Positions 23,252 through 30,754 of a stretch of DNA of 42,669 nt are shown here, piece by piece. Below the pieces are notes generated by a model. That model did no database searches. It was not told where the DNA came from and saw nothing but the letters and a program-made list of their open reading frames with translations. The stretch's first letter is position 1; every line of letters begins with the position of its first letter. Where the stretch lies: contig MWBV01000001.1 in the NCBI GenBank assembly GCA_002069705.1, forward strand, positions 85,768 to 128,436, read 5' to 3'. Both the position numbers and the translations under genes were made by a program. Source of the stretch: Candidatus Diapherotrites archaeon ADurb.Bin253 (GTDB lineage Archaea; Nanobdellota; Nanobdellia; Pacearchaeales; GW2011-AR1).

Positions 23252-24493
23252 TTATAATCCTAAGTTATCAACAAATTTATTTTTATCAAATTTTTGTAGG
23301 TCTTTGTATTCTTGACCTGTTCCAAGATATAATATTGGTTTTTCTGTAGTATATCCTACTGAGAGGGCTGTACCCCCTTTTTCATCAATATCTGCTTTAC
23401 TTAGAATTATTCCATCTATTTTAACTGATTGATTGAAAGTTTTTATTTGTTCAATTATATCATTTCCTGTTATACTTTCACCTACAAATATTCTTGTATC
23501 TGGGTTACAGACCTTTGCTATTTTTTCTATTTGCGCCATTAGGTTTTTTTCAGTGTGCATTCTTCCAGCAGTATCAATTAAAACAACATCTATGTGGTTT
23601 TTTTCAGCATATTTTATTGCATCAAATCCTACAGAAGCTGGATCTGAACCATATTCATGGGCTATAACTCCGATATTTAGTTTGGCACCATGCTTTTTCA
23701 ATTGCTCTATTGAAGCTGCTCTGAAAGTGTCCCCTGCAGCAAAAACACAAGATATCTTTTTTTCTTTTAGCAGGTTTCCAATTTTAGCAATGCTAGTTGT
23801 CTTTCCTGTTCCATTTATGCCACAGAATAAAATTACATAAGGTTTCTTTTCTGAAAGCTTTTTATCCTTTATTTTTTCAATTAAATCAAAAGGTTCTAGG
23901 AGTATTTCATAAATTATATCTTTAAGAGATTCTTTTATTTGTCCTTCTATTTCTTTTTTAAGGAATTCTTTGCCTACAATTCTTTCTTTTAATTGTTGTA
24001 TTATTTTATCTGAAACTTCTAAAGCAACATTATTTTCTAAAAGAATCATTTCTAGGTCTTCTTTGTAAGATTCAAATTCTTCCTCAGATATTTTTACCTT
24101 GCTTATGCCTGAAAATACTTTTTTAAAGAATCCTTTCTTTTCTTGTTCTTCTGCTTCTATATCTTGTATTATTTTTTCACTTATTGCTCTTTCTTCTTTG
24201 TCGAATGTTTTTGGAGAAGGTTTGACATATTCATGTTCTTCTATTGGCTTTATTTTTTCTTTTGCCTTTTCCTTTTGCTCAATTTCTTGAATTATTTCTT
24301 CAGCTTCTTTTTCTTGTTTTTTTAATTTCTTCTTTTCTTTTTTTTCTTCTTGAAATTTTTCTTTAGATTGTTTTTTAGGTTTCTTTTCCTTTTCCTTTGT
24401 TTTTTTAATTTCTTCTTCAGATTCTTCTTCAACTGTTTTTTTTATTAGTCCCTGAGTCCAGTTTTTTAGTTTTTCTTTTAATTTTCTAAACAT
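23252..24493 (-). CDS. ftsY: SRP receptor FtsY
   Basis: 413 aa. A membrane-targeting acidic/basic region at about 1-110 is extremely Lys- and Glu-rich (coiled-coil-like, KKEKEKKPKKQSKEK). The NG domain follows, with P-loop GINGTGKTTSIAKIG near 226, DTFRAASIEQL, DTAGRMHTEKNL, LSKADIDEKGGTAL and the C-terminal GTGQEYKDLQKFDKNKF. It is the docking GTPase for SRP54, and its presence next to SRP54 makes a complete co-translational targeting pair. Its stop lies one base from tRNA-Ser. Confidence 0.96.
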   Translation of the reverse strand: MFRKLKEKLKNWTQGLIKKTVEEESEEEIKKTKEKEKKPKKQSKEKFQEEKKEKKKLKKQEKEAEEIIQEIEQKEKAKEKIKPIEEHEYVKPSPKTFDKEERAISEKIIQDIEAEEQEKKGFFKKVFSGISKVKISEEEFESYKEDLEMILLENNVALEVSDKIIQQLKERIVGKEFLKKEIEGQIKESLKDIIYEILLEPFDLIEKIKDKKLSEKKPYVILFCGINGTGKTTSIAKIGNLLKEKKISCVFAAGDTFRAASIEQLKKHGAKLNIGVIAHEYGSDPASVGFDAIKYAEKNHIDVVLIDTAGRMHTEKNLMAQIEKIAKVCNPDTRIFVGESITGNDIIEQIKTFNQSVKIDGIILSKADIDEKGGTALSVGYTTEKPILYLGTGQEYKDLQKFDKNKFVDNLGL

Positions 24494-24570
24494 GTTTTTT
24501 AAAGCAAATAATTAGTTATTAAGGTTTTGGTTTAGTTTGTTTTAGAGATAGAATGATTAATCTAAATTTT

Positions 24571-24578
24571 TATAAATA
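24571..24578 (+). promoter_or_regulatory. TATA element of the phosphoglycerate mutase gene
   Basis: TATAAATA is centred 24 bases before the ATG at 24598, implying a leaderless transcript. A second in-frame ATG follows immediately at 24601. Confidence 0.6.
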
Positions 24579-24597
24579 AAAGGATATACATTATATT

Positions 24598-25845
24598 ATG
24601 ATGAAAGGAGTATTTATTATATTGGATGGATTAGGCGATTTACCTCATAAAATGCTTGAGGATATGACTCCTTTAGAGGCCGCACAAACACCAAATCTTG
24701 ATTTTTTGGCTTCAAGAGGACAATTAGGATATGTTCATACTGTTAAACCAGGTTTTGTTCCAGAATCAGACGAGGCAATAGTTTCTCTTTTTGGGAATGA
24801 ACTCATTTCAAGCACAAGAGGACAACTGGAGGCAATAGGAAGTAATTTAAAATTAACTAGGGGAGATTTAGCATTTAGAGTTAATTTTGGTACAATTGAT
24901 TCTTTAGAAAAAGGGAATATCTTAGATAGGAGAGCAGGAAGAACTTTAACAAATTCTGAGGCTAATCAACTTGCAAAATCATTGAATAAAATAAAAATGC
25001 CTTGCAAATTTGTTTTTAAGCCAACTATTCAACACAGGGCTTCTTTGGTTTTTAGAGGGGGTTTTTCTGATAATGTTTCTGGAAATGATTCAACATATAT
25101 GGATGGTATGGATTTAATCTCCAATAGGATTGTTAAATGTAAAGCATTAGATGAAGAAGAAAATTCCCAATATACTGCAAATATTGTTAATGAATTTTTA
25201 GAAAAGGCTTTTTCTATTTTAAATACACACCCTGTTAATGTAGAGAGAGTTAGAAGAGGATTATTACCTGCGAATTTTTTATTGATTAGGGGAGCAGGAA
25301 TTGAACCTCCTAAACTTAAACAATATAAGAATTGGGTTTCTGCAAGTTATATGCCTTTAGAAATCGGTTTTTCAAATGCGTGTGGGATGAAAAATTATTC
25401 TTTTGATTATCCTGAATTAACTGGAATTGATGCATATGAAAATTTGTGGAAAGGGCTTAGAAAAGCATGTAAACATTCTGTAAATGTAATTAAAAAAAAT
25501 CTCAAGAGGGCAGATTATGCATATATACATATTAAAGAAACAGATTTGCCAGGGCATGATAATAAGCCGATTGAAAAGAAATTAATGATTGAGTATATTG
25601 ATATAACTTTATTTAAATATTTAAGAGGTATTGCTCCTCAAAATAAAATAAAAGTTCTTGTTACAGGAGATCATTCTACTCCTTGTAAACTAAAAGGACA
25701 TTCTGCTGATCCTGTTCCTGTTTTATTTTATAATTGTGGAAAAGTTCCTGTAGCAAAGAAATTTTGTGAAAGGGAATGTAGGAAAGGAGAATTAGGGGAA
25801 ATTATGGGGCCAGAAATTTTAAAGAAAGTTGGGTTTGTGAAGTAG
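24598..25845 (+). CDS. apgM: Cofactor-independent phosphoglycerate mutase, archaeal type
   Basis: 415 aa. It interconverts 3- and 2-phosphoglycerate in glycolysis/gluconeogenesis, using metal ions. Alkaline-phosphatase-fold marks are visible: LDGLGDLPHKM near the N-terminus, the catalytic serine in PESDEAIVSLFG, GNILDRRAGRTL, IHIKETDLPGHDNKP, and the metal-binding VTGDHSTPCKLKGHSADPVP. Length and motifs match the archaeal ApgM family rather than bacterial GpmI. It is the only central-metabolism enzyme in the window. Confidence 0.94.
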   Translation: MMKGVFIILDGLGDLPHKMLEDMTPLEAAQTPNLDFLASRGQLGYVHTVKPGFVPESDEAIVSLFGNELISSTRGQLEAIGSNLKLTRGDLAFRVNFGTIDSLEKGNILDRRAGRTLTNSEANQLAKSLNKIKMPCKFVFKPTIQHRASLVFRGGFSDNVSGNDSTYMDGMDLISNRIVKCKALDEEENSQYTANIVNEFLEKAFSILNTHPVNVERVRRGLLPANFLLIRGAGIEPPKLKQYKNWVSASYMPLEIGFSNACGMKNYSFDYPELTGIDAYENLWKGLRKACKHSVNVIKKNLKRADYAYIHIKETDLPGHDNKPIEKKLMIEYIDITLFKYLRGIAPQNKIKVLVTGDHSTPCKLKGHSADPVPVLFYNCGKVPVAKKFCERECRKGELGEIMGPEILKKVGFVK

Positions 25846-25894
25846 CTTTTTTATCGTACAAATCTATAAAAATTAACTTATTATTTGTAGGACT

Positions 25895-26548
25895 ATGATT
25901 ATTTTGGATATTGAAACAAGTGGAATAGACACAGGAAGATGTGGAATTTGGCAGATTGCGTCAATTGATTTGGATAATCCAAAAAATTATTTTTTAGAAG
26001 AAGGAAGAATTGATGACGAAGATATTGTTGCAGAAGGTGCACTAAAAGTTACAGGGAAAACTGAAAAGTATTTAAGGAATACTAAAAAACAACCTCAAAA
26101 ACAGTTAGTTTCTAATTATTTAGAATGGAGAAAGAGCTGCAAAGAAAAAATAAATATTGGGCAAAATGTAGGATGGGATTTTAATTTTATACAGAATAAA
26201 TGTATAAAATATGGGATTATGGATAAAATGTGTGAGGTTATGGGACAAAGAGCAATAGAATTACATACTCTCGCTCAGGAAAAATATCGTGAGATAAATG
26301 GGGAATATATGAAAGATGAAAAGGGTAAAAGTAGTATGAACCTGACAAAAATATTGAAATTTTGTGGTATTCCTGATGAAAGAATGAATTTAGAATCAAA
26401 TATGGATGTTACAAAAAAGGGAACTGTACATAATGCATTAGAAGATTGTAAATTAGCTGGTGAATGTTATTACAGATTAGAATACGGGAAAAATTTATTT
26501 AAAGAATTCAAAAAGTTTTCTATTCCAGATTATTTAAATAGAGAATAA
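25895..26548 (+). CDS. DEDDh 3'-5' exonuclease (DnaQ-like)
   Basis: 217 aa. The three Exo motifs are present: DIETSG (I, Asp5/Glu7), QNVGWDFNFI (II, Asp) and HNALEDCKLAGE (III, His and Asp), giving the DEDDh set. It removes 3' nucleotides from DNA or RNA; which one cannot be told. It stands alone, not fused to a polymerase or UvrC-like domain. A TATA-like TCTATAAAAATT (about 25863-25873) is 26-28 bases before the ATG. Confidence 0.88.
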   Translation: MIILDIETSGIDTGRCGIWQIASIDLDNPKNYFLEEGRIDDEDIVAEGALKVTGKTEKYLRNTKKQPQKQLVSNYLEWRKSCKEKINIGQNVGWDFNFIQNKCIKYGIMDKMCEVMGQRAIELHTLAQEKYREINGEYMKDEKGKSSMNLTKILKFCGIPDERMNLESNMDVTKKGTVHNALEDCKLAGECYYRLEYGKNLFKEFKKFSIPDYLNRE

Positions 26549-26603
26549 TAAATTTTTTAGAATTGAAAATACATTTATTCTTGCCGTTAGTTCTTTGATG
26601 TGT

Positions 26604-26623
26604 TTAGTTTGTGTGCAAACTAA
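26604..26623. repeat. Perfect hairpin between convergent genes
   Basis: TTAGTTTG (26604-26611) and CAAACTAA (26616-26623) form an 8-bp perfect stem with a TGTG loop. It lies between the 3' ends of the exonuclease (26548) and L12 (26665) genes, so it could mark or protect the 3' ends of both transcripts. Archaeal termination usually relies on T-runs rather than hairpins. Confidence 0.4.
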
Positions 26624-26664
26624 TAAAGTGTAAAGGGCTTAGTTACTTTTTAAAAAATTTAAAA

Positions 26665-26952
26665 TTAACCGAATAGTGCACTAAGGCCCTCTGCTGCAGC
26701 TTCGTGTTTCTCTTCTTTTGGAGCTTCTTCTTTCTTTGCTTCAGCAGGAGCTGAGCTAGAAGGAGCAGCAGCAACTAAACTAGCATTAGCTAATTCATTT
26801 GCTATATCCACACCATTTAAACTAGCGACAAGTGATTTGATTTTTGAATCATCTGCATGTGCGCCAGTAGCCGCAACAACACTTTTTATGTTAGCTTCAC
26901 TAACTTCTTTTCCAAGTTTGTGCAACAAAAGTGCTGCATATATGTATTCCAT
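26665..26952 (-). CDS. rpl12: Ribosomal protein L12/P1 (stalk)
   Basis: 95 aa, the archaeal P1-type stalk protein that recruits elongation factors. MEYIYAALLLHKLGKEVSEAN is the typical dimerisation start; the middle is Ala-rich; the C-terminus has the charged hinge and the conserved AEGLSALFG end that contacts GTPases. It is the last gene of the L1-L10-L12 operon, one base after the L10 stop. Confidence 0.96.
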   Translation of the reverse strand: MEYIYAALLLHKLGKEVSEANIKSVVAATGAHADDSKIKSLVASLNGVDIANELANASLVAAAPSSSAPAEAKKEEAPKEEKHEAAAEGLSALFG

Positions 26953-26953
26953 T

Positions 26954-27781
26954 TTAATTTCCTTCTCCTGTAGAATTTATTTCAGGAGTTTGAGATAATA
27001 GCGCATTTATTGCTTTTTCATGCATTCCTGCTTTTCCAATTAAGAATGTAATTGTTTCAGGAGTAGCATATCCTATATTTACTGCAAATGGTAATGCTTT
27101 ACTATAAGCTTCTTTAAATTCTTCAAGAGTTTTATCTGGGTCAATATCAATATTTGGATAGAATTTTTTTAGAGTATTGTCAAATGCTGCAACAGGTATA
27201 AACCCTATGCTAAATGGTTTTATATCTAATTTGCCCATCATGTCTGCAGCACCTTGAGAGATTTTTTCTCCTTTTTTAGCTACAACTTTAGGAGATTTGA
27301 TTGTTATTTTTCCACCTTCAATTTGTATTTGAATTCCTAATGCTCCGAGTTCGCTTATTGCAGGTCCTGGAACTAAATCTGTTGGTCCAGCAGGTATTTC
27401 AATATCTTCTGGAGCTATTTGTCCTGCCTTTGCCTTTGAGGGACTTTTCTTTCTTACTAAATCTATTGCAAGTTCAAAAGAATCTAAATCTGAAAATAAT
27501 AATGCAAAATCCTGAGTTATACTTTCCTTTACTTTTTTTATTTCTTCTTCTTTTGAAGAATCTAAAGCTTTTATTATTAAATTCTTTTTTGGAACTTTGA
27601 CTATTGCCTTTCCTCTTAATTTTTTAACTATTTCCTGAAATTGTGATCCTGGAATATTTTTTATAGAGACAACTAATATTGTTTTCTTTTCCTGGATTAG
27701 TTTAGATAATTCTGAAACTGCTTTCTTCTTCTTTTCAGGAATTTTTGATGTTTTTGTTTTTGTAGTTGTTTTAGATTTCAT
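26954..27781 (-). CDS. rpl10: Ribosomal protein L10/P0, short form
   Basis: 275 aa. L10 anchors L12 dimers to 23S rRNA at the GTPase centre. A basic N-terminal extension (about 1-20) precedes the L10 core (LIQEKKTILVVSIKNIPGSQ to GPTDLVPGPAISELGALGI); the L12-binding helices near 215-270 include a LIGKAGMHEKAINALLSQ segment. It ends EINSTGEGN without the usual acidic hinge and the GLGALFG tail found in most archaeal P0 proteins of about 330 aa. Adjacent to L1 and L12 with 1-base gaps. Confidence 0.92.
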   Translation of the reverse strand: MKSKTTTKTKTSKIPEKKKKAVSELSKLIQEKKTILVVSIKNIPGSQFQEIVKKLRGKAIVKVPKKNLIIKALDSSKEEEIKKVKESITQDFALLFSDLDSFELAIDLVRKKSPSKAKAGQIAPEDIEIPAGPTDLVPGPAISELGALGIQIQIEGGKITIKSPKVVAKKGEKISQGAADMMGKLDIKPFSIGFIPVAAFDNTLKKFYPNIDIDPDKTLEEFKEAYSKALPFAVNIGYATPETITFLIGKAGMHEKAINALLSQTPEINSTGEGN

Positions 27782-27782
27782 T

Positions 27783-28415
27783 TTACCTTAAATAAATTTT
27801 ATATGGTTTAGTCATTGTGAATTTTATTTCAATATTTTTTATGTTTTCTTTATTTCTTGGAAGGGTTTTAAGAAGCAAGTTGTAAACAGACATTACATTC
27901 TCTATAATATCTTCATCTTTCATACTTTGTTTTCCTATTGGGATTTTTATGCTTGGTTCTTTTACTTTTATTTTTATGCTAGTGTTTATTTTGTTTTTTA
28001 GTTCATTGATTGTTTTTTCATCAGCATTTAAGATTATTCCTAGTTGAGGAGAGGGCATTTTTCCTGTTGGACCCAATACTCTACCGAAATTTGTAGCAAC
28101 ATTTGGCATTAAACTTGCTTGAGCTATGAAAAAATCATATGTAGAAACCAGGTGTTTCATTTTTGCTTTATCAGAATATTTTTTGAATTCATCTGGAGTT
28201 ATTGTTTCAACATCCTTATTTTTAATTTCTAGAAATCCAGCTATCTTTTTGTCTTTTACTTTGTGAGGAACATTTACAAATAAATTTAAATTATTTTTTT
28301 TAACATCGAATTTTTGTAGATTTACAATTAAATCAACTGTTTGGTCAAATTTCCTTTCTTTGGTTTTTCTCAATTCAGATAAACCTTTTTTTAATTCAAC
28401 TTCTAGTTCTGCCAT
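27783..28415 (-). CDS. rpl1: Ribosomal protein L1
   Basis: 210 aa from the ATG at 28415. A longer frame starts at 28484, but the first 23 residues would be encoded by a structured leader, so the internal start is preferred; the protein then begins MAELEVELKKGLSELRKTKE and has the family length. Domain signatures are SLMPNVATNFGRVLGPTGKMP and the C-terminal KNIEIKFTMTKPYKI. L1 forms the L1 stalk and, in many prokaryotes, represses its own mRNA. First gene of the L1-L10-L12 operon. Confidence 0.95.
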   Translation of the reverse strand: MAELEVELKKGLSELRKTKERKFDQTVDLIVNLQKFDVKKNNLNLFVNVPHKVKDKKIAGFLEIKNKDVETITPDEFKKYSDKAKMKHLVSTYDFFIAQASLMPNVATNFGRVLGPTGKMPSPQLGIILNADEKTINELKNKINTSIKIKVKEPSIKIPIGKQSMKDEDIIENVMSVYNLLLKTLPRNKENIKNIEIKFTMTKPYKIYLR

Positions 28416-28503
28416 TTTCTTATTTTTAACCTCCCACATTATTCGTGCTGGATATAGAAAGTATTCCAGTCCGATATGGTTCAAACGGTTGATTTTTTAT
28501 ATT
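28416..28503 (-). promoter_or_regulatory. L1 operon promoter and leader with an L1-site-like structure
   Basis: On the minus strand AATATAAAAAA (28493-28503) is the TATA element, placing the transcript start near 28473 and giving a leader of about 57 bases. The leader holds a hairpin, CTGGAATA (28469-28462) with TATCCAG (28454-28448), and then GUGGGAGGUU (28437-28428). The latter resembles the L1-binding helix of 23S rRNA (E. coli GGUGGGAGGC from memory). This fits L1 autoregulation as known in Methanococcus and bacteria. GGAGG could also be a distant Shine-Dalgarno site, 14 bases from the ATG. Confidence 0.55.
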
Positions 28504-28588
28504 CTCTTGGGTTTTTAAGTCTTCTGGTTAAAGTAATTTGTTTTTGTATTGCAATAATACTTAAAAACAAAGAATTTTAAGTTTTAAT

Positions 28589-28846
28589 ATGGATGAATAT
28601 TATGGATTAAGATATAAATCTTCCCCTGAGAAAGTTTCTTATGTCTTACATAAATCAGAGGGTAACTTGGATATTTTGGGAAGTTTACTCTCTCTCCAAA
28701 AGATGGGAATTAAATTAGATGATAATGGTGATTTGTCTGTCCCAAAATGTTTTTTACCCCCAGTCCAAATAACTAAAACTTCTGCATTGGAAATTCTTAC
28801 TAAGAATAATGCTTTATCTATAGAAAGATTGGTGGAGAAACTTTAA
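28589..28846 (+). CDS. Hypothetical protein (85 aa)
   Basis: 85 aa, soluble, starting MDEYYGLRYKSSPEKVSYVL, with a helical middle (LDILGSLLSLQKMG) and end. A TATA-like CTTAAAAAC (about 28560-28568) is 25 bases upstream. It is followed by the 116-aa gene after one base, so they are co-transcribed. No family is recognised. Confidence 0.6.
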   Translation: MDEYYGLRYKSSPEKVSYVLHKSEGNLDILGSLLSLQKMGIKLDDNGDLSVPKCFLPPVQITKTSALEILTKNNALSIERLVEKL

Positions 28847-28847
28847 A

Positions 28848-29198
28848 ATGGAATTAGTGGCATTACTTTCATCTGGAAAAGGAACATGGGGACAGGTATC
28901 TGGTTTAATGAAACATGGAGAGTGGGATAAGATTATTATTCTAGGCGACGAATTTGGTGCAGGTTTTACTCACGAAAAAAAATTTGAATTTATTAAAGTT
29001 GATTTAAAATCAAAGATAAAAGATTTGAGAGATGAATTTTTGAAAAAATTAAAAGGAAAAATCGATGGAACAGAAGTTGCACTTTCTATTGCAAGTGGAG
29101 AAGGAAAAGAGCATATGGCTTTGATTTCTGCTTTGATTAATCTGCCTGTTGGTATCAGATTTGCTGCTTTGACCAAAGAGGGAGTAATTGATTTATAA
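28848..29198 (+). CDS. Rossmann-like protein, possibly CARF-related (116 aa)
   Basis: 116 aa. It has alternating strands and helices: MELVALLSSGKGTWGQVSGL, DKIIILGDEFGAGF, FIKVDLKSKI, a helix LRDEFLKKLKGK, then TEVALSIASGEGKEHMALIS and LPVGIRFAALTKEG. The SGEGKEHM stretch before a helix, followed by a final strand, resembles the ligand-binding motif of CARF domains that sense cyclic oligoadenylates in CRISPR systems. No effector domain is fused and no CRISPR array is in the window. The CARF reading is a hypothesis; no firm family assignment is made. Confidence 0.6.
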   Translation: MELVALLSSGKGTWGQVSGLMKHGEWDKIIILGDEFGAGFTHEKKFEFIKVDLKSKIKDLRDEFLKKLKGKIDGTEVALSIASGEGKEHMALISALINLPVGIRFAALTKEGVIDL

Positions 29199-29207
29199 TT
29201 ATTTTGT

Positions 29208-29528
29208 ATGGAAAATAACAATAAAACTTTAGTAAATAAAATTCCTTGGACAGAGAAATCAGAAGATGTTTTTGATTCAGATAAAGAAGGAAGTTTATTT
29301 TATAGATGTCAGCAGTTAGAGAATGAAGGTTTTGGTATGCTTGCCTCTTCTTTTGATATTTCAGTTATTGACCCAAGTAATTCTGTTGTTTGTCCTGATG
29401 GAAAAATTTTCACATTAAAGCAGATAGAAGATTATTGGTATAGAAGAAGAGGAAGTTATAGTTCAAGAAACCCAGATGATATTAGAATGCATAAGGCGAG
29501 AATTTATTATCTTGGATTTAAAAGATAA
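29208..29528 (+). CDS. Hypothetical protein (106 aa)
   Basis: 106 aa, soluble, starting MENNNKTLVNKIPWTEKSED, with YRCQQLENEGFGM near 32-44 and a basic Tyr/Arg-rich end (YWYRRRGSYSSRNP). It lies nine bases after the CARF-like gene and probably shares its transcript. No family, active site or membrane segment is recognised. Confidence 0.6.
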   Translation: MENNNKTLVNKIPWTEKSEDVFDSDKEGSLFYRCQQLENEGFGMLASSFDISVIDPSNSVVCPDGKIFTLKQIEDYWYRRRGSYSSRNPDDIRMHKARIYYLGFKR

Positions 29529-29576
29529 TCCAGATTGTATCCTAGATATTGTAACTAATTTTTAAAATACAATAAT

Positions 29577-29586
29577 TATTAAAAAC
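29577..29586 (+). promoter_or_regulatory. TATA element of the GINS51 gene
   Basis: TTATAAAAAC is centred about 26 bases before the ATG at 29607. This spacing is the reason for choosing that ATG over the TTG at 29589 or the ATG at 29592. Confidence 0.55.
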
Positions 29587-29606
29587 ACTTGATGTTTTTT
29601 GTTTTT

Positions 29607-30167
29607 ATGATTACTTATAATGATATCTATGAGGCAGCAAGAAAAGAGAGGTATTCTGAGCAATTACAACAGATACCTAAAAATTTTGTTTCTGAATTCT
29701 CAAAATATCTTAAAGAGAAAAAAGAAGTTGCTTCAAAAGAGGAGGAAGATTTTTCAGATACAGCAATTAAAACAAAAAAACAATTGGAAAATGCTACGAC
29801 TTTATTTAAGGAACTTATAATAAGACGAAGAAAGAAAATTCTAAACTTAGTTCTTATTGCTGCAGAAACAGGAATCTCAAAACAGGATTTTGAAAATATG
29901 CTTGCTATAGAGAAAGAACTTTTTGAGGGGTTAATGAGATGTATGGATTATTCAGAGAAACGATTGAATGAGTCTCTAAATGGAATAGGTAAAGGAGAGC
30001 TTGTTAAAAATAATGATTTGGTTGTTTTTTTAGAGGATGTTGGGGAATTTTTAAGTGCAGATGAAGATAAAATGGGCCCTTATAAGAAGGGAGATATTGC
30101 AAATTTACCTAAAGAAATCTCTAAGATACTTTCTGAAGGAAAGAAAGTTGAAATTCTTGAAAAGTAA
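29607..30167 (+). CDS. gins51: GINS complex subunit GINS51 (Gins15/Sld5-Psf1 type)
   Basis: 186 aa from the ATG at 29607. GINS joins MCM helicase and RecJ/Cdc45-like proteins at archaeal replication forks. The helical A domain begins ITYNDIYEAARKERYSEQLQ and has FKELIIRRRKKILNL. The B domain is at the C-terminus (VVFLEDVGEFLSADEDK, GPYKKGDIANLPKEISKIL), the A-then-B order of GINS51. No GINS23 is in the window. The RecJ-like gene at 16882 is a plausible partner. Confidence 0.88.
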   Translation: MITYNDIYEAARKERYSEQLQQIPKNFVSEFSKYLKEKKEVASKEEEDFSDTAIKTKKQLENATTLFKELIIRRRKKILNLVLIAAETGISKQDFENMLAIEKELFEGLMRCMDYSEKRLNESLNGIGKGELVKNNDLVVFLEDVGEFLSADEDKMGPYKKGDIANLPKEISKILSEGKKVEILEK

Positions 30168-30198
30168 GTTTTATTAAGAATATTCTTTTTTTGGCTAT

Positions 30199-30399
30199 AT
30201 GAAAAATGAAAGAGTTATTATTGGGGGAATTATTTTTGGTATAGGGTTAATTTGGACTATTGTTTGTTTTTTTACTCTATTGTTTATGCTGATATATTCA
30301 ATTCCAATTTTAATCATTGGATTAGTAATTATTCTCAATAAAAAAGAAGATGAAATAGAACAAAGACAAGATTTAAATAAACTTAAAATTAAAAGATAA
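30199..30399 (+). CDS. Small two-helix membrane protein (66 aa)
   Basis: 66 aa with two hydrophobic segments (about 6-27 and 30-46) and a charged C-terminal tail (EDEIEQRQDLNKLKIKR). The frame on the opposite strand over the same bases is a shadow; the forward one has a TATA-like TTTTATTAAG about 25 bases upstream and is one base from the next gene. Function unknown. Confidence 0.65.
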   Translation: MKNERVIIGGIIFGIGLIWTIVCFFTLLFMLIYSIPILIIGLVIILNKKEDEIEQRQDLNKLKIKR

Positions 30400-30400
30400 T

Positions 30401-30727
30401 GTGGCAAAGGAAATTATTGTAAGCACAACTGAAACTATTCCTGGTAGAAAAATTGTTGAAGTATTGGGTGTTGTTAAGGGTAATACTGTCAGAACAAGAA
30501 ATGTTGGTGTAGATATTGGAGCTGGATTAAAAAATTTAGTTGGAGGTGAAGTAAAAAGTTATACTTCAATGATGACTCAATCTAGAGAAGAAGCATATAA
30601 TAGAATGATAAATCAGGCAATTGAATTGGGAGCAGATGCTGTTGTTGGAGTAAGATTTATGACTGCTATGATAATGATGGGTGCTTCTGAGATGCTTTCC
30701 TATGGAACAGCTGTTAAATTAGCTTGA
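30401..30727 (+). CDS. YbjQ/UPF0145 family protein
   Basis: 108 aa starting at GTG (30401); the ATG at 30399 is out of frame. The family pattern is plain: IVSTTETIPGRKIVEVLGVV, then VRTRNVGVDIGAGLKNLVGG, TQSREEAYNRMINQAIELGA and DAVVGVRF. These proteins form pentameric rings with a dodecin-like look; their role is unsettled, and a heavy-metal-binding idea is unproven. One base after the small membrane protein, so probably co-transcribed. Confidence 0.88.
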   Translation: MAKEIIVSTTETIPGRKIVEVLGVVKGNTVRTRNVGVDIGAGLKNLVGGEVKSYTSMMTQSREEAYNRMINQAIELGADAVVGVRFMTAMIMMGASEMLSYGTAVKLA

Positions 30728-30754
30728 TATTTTTAAAATAAAACTTTTGAATTC

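Noticed and set aside
28416-28484. 23-residue N-terminal extension of ribosomal protein L1
   Set aside because: It would be encoded by the structured leader and falls outside the usual L1 length; the ATG at 28415 gives a normal N-terminus.
30195-30407. Minus-strand ORF of 70 aa opposite the small membrane protein
   Set aside because: It mirrors a hydrophobic forward gene that has a TATA element and close spacing to the next gene; the reverse frame has neither.
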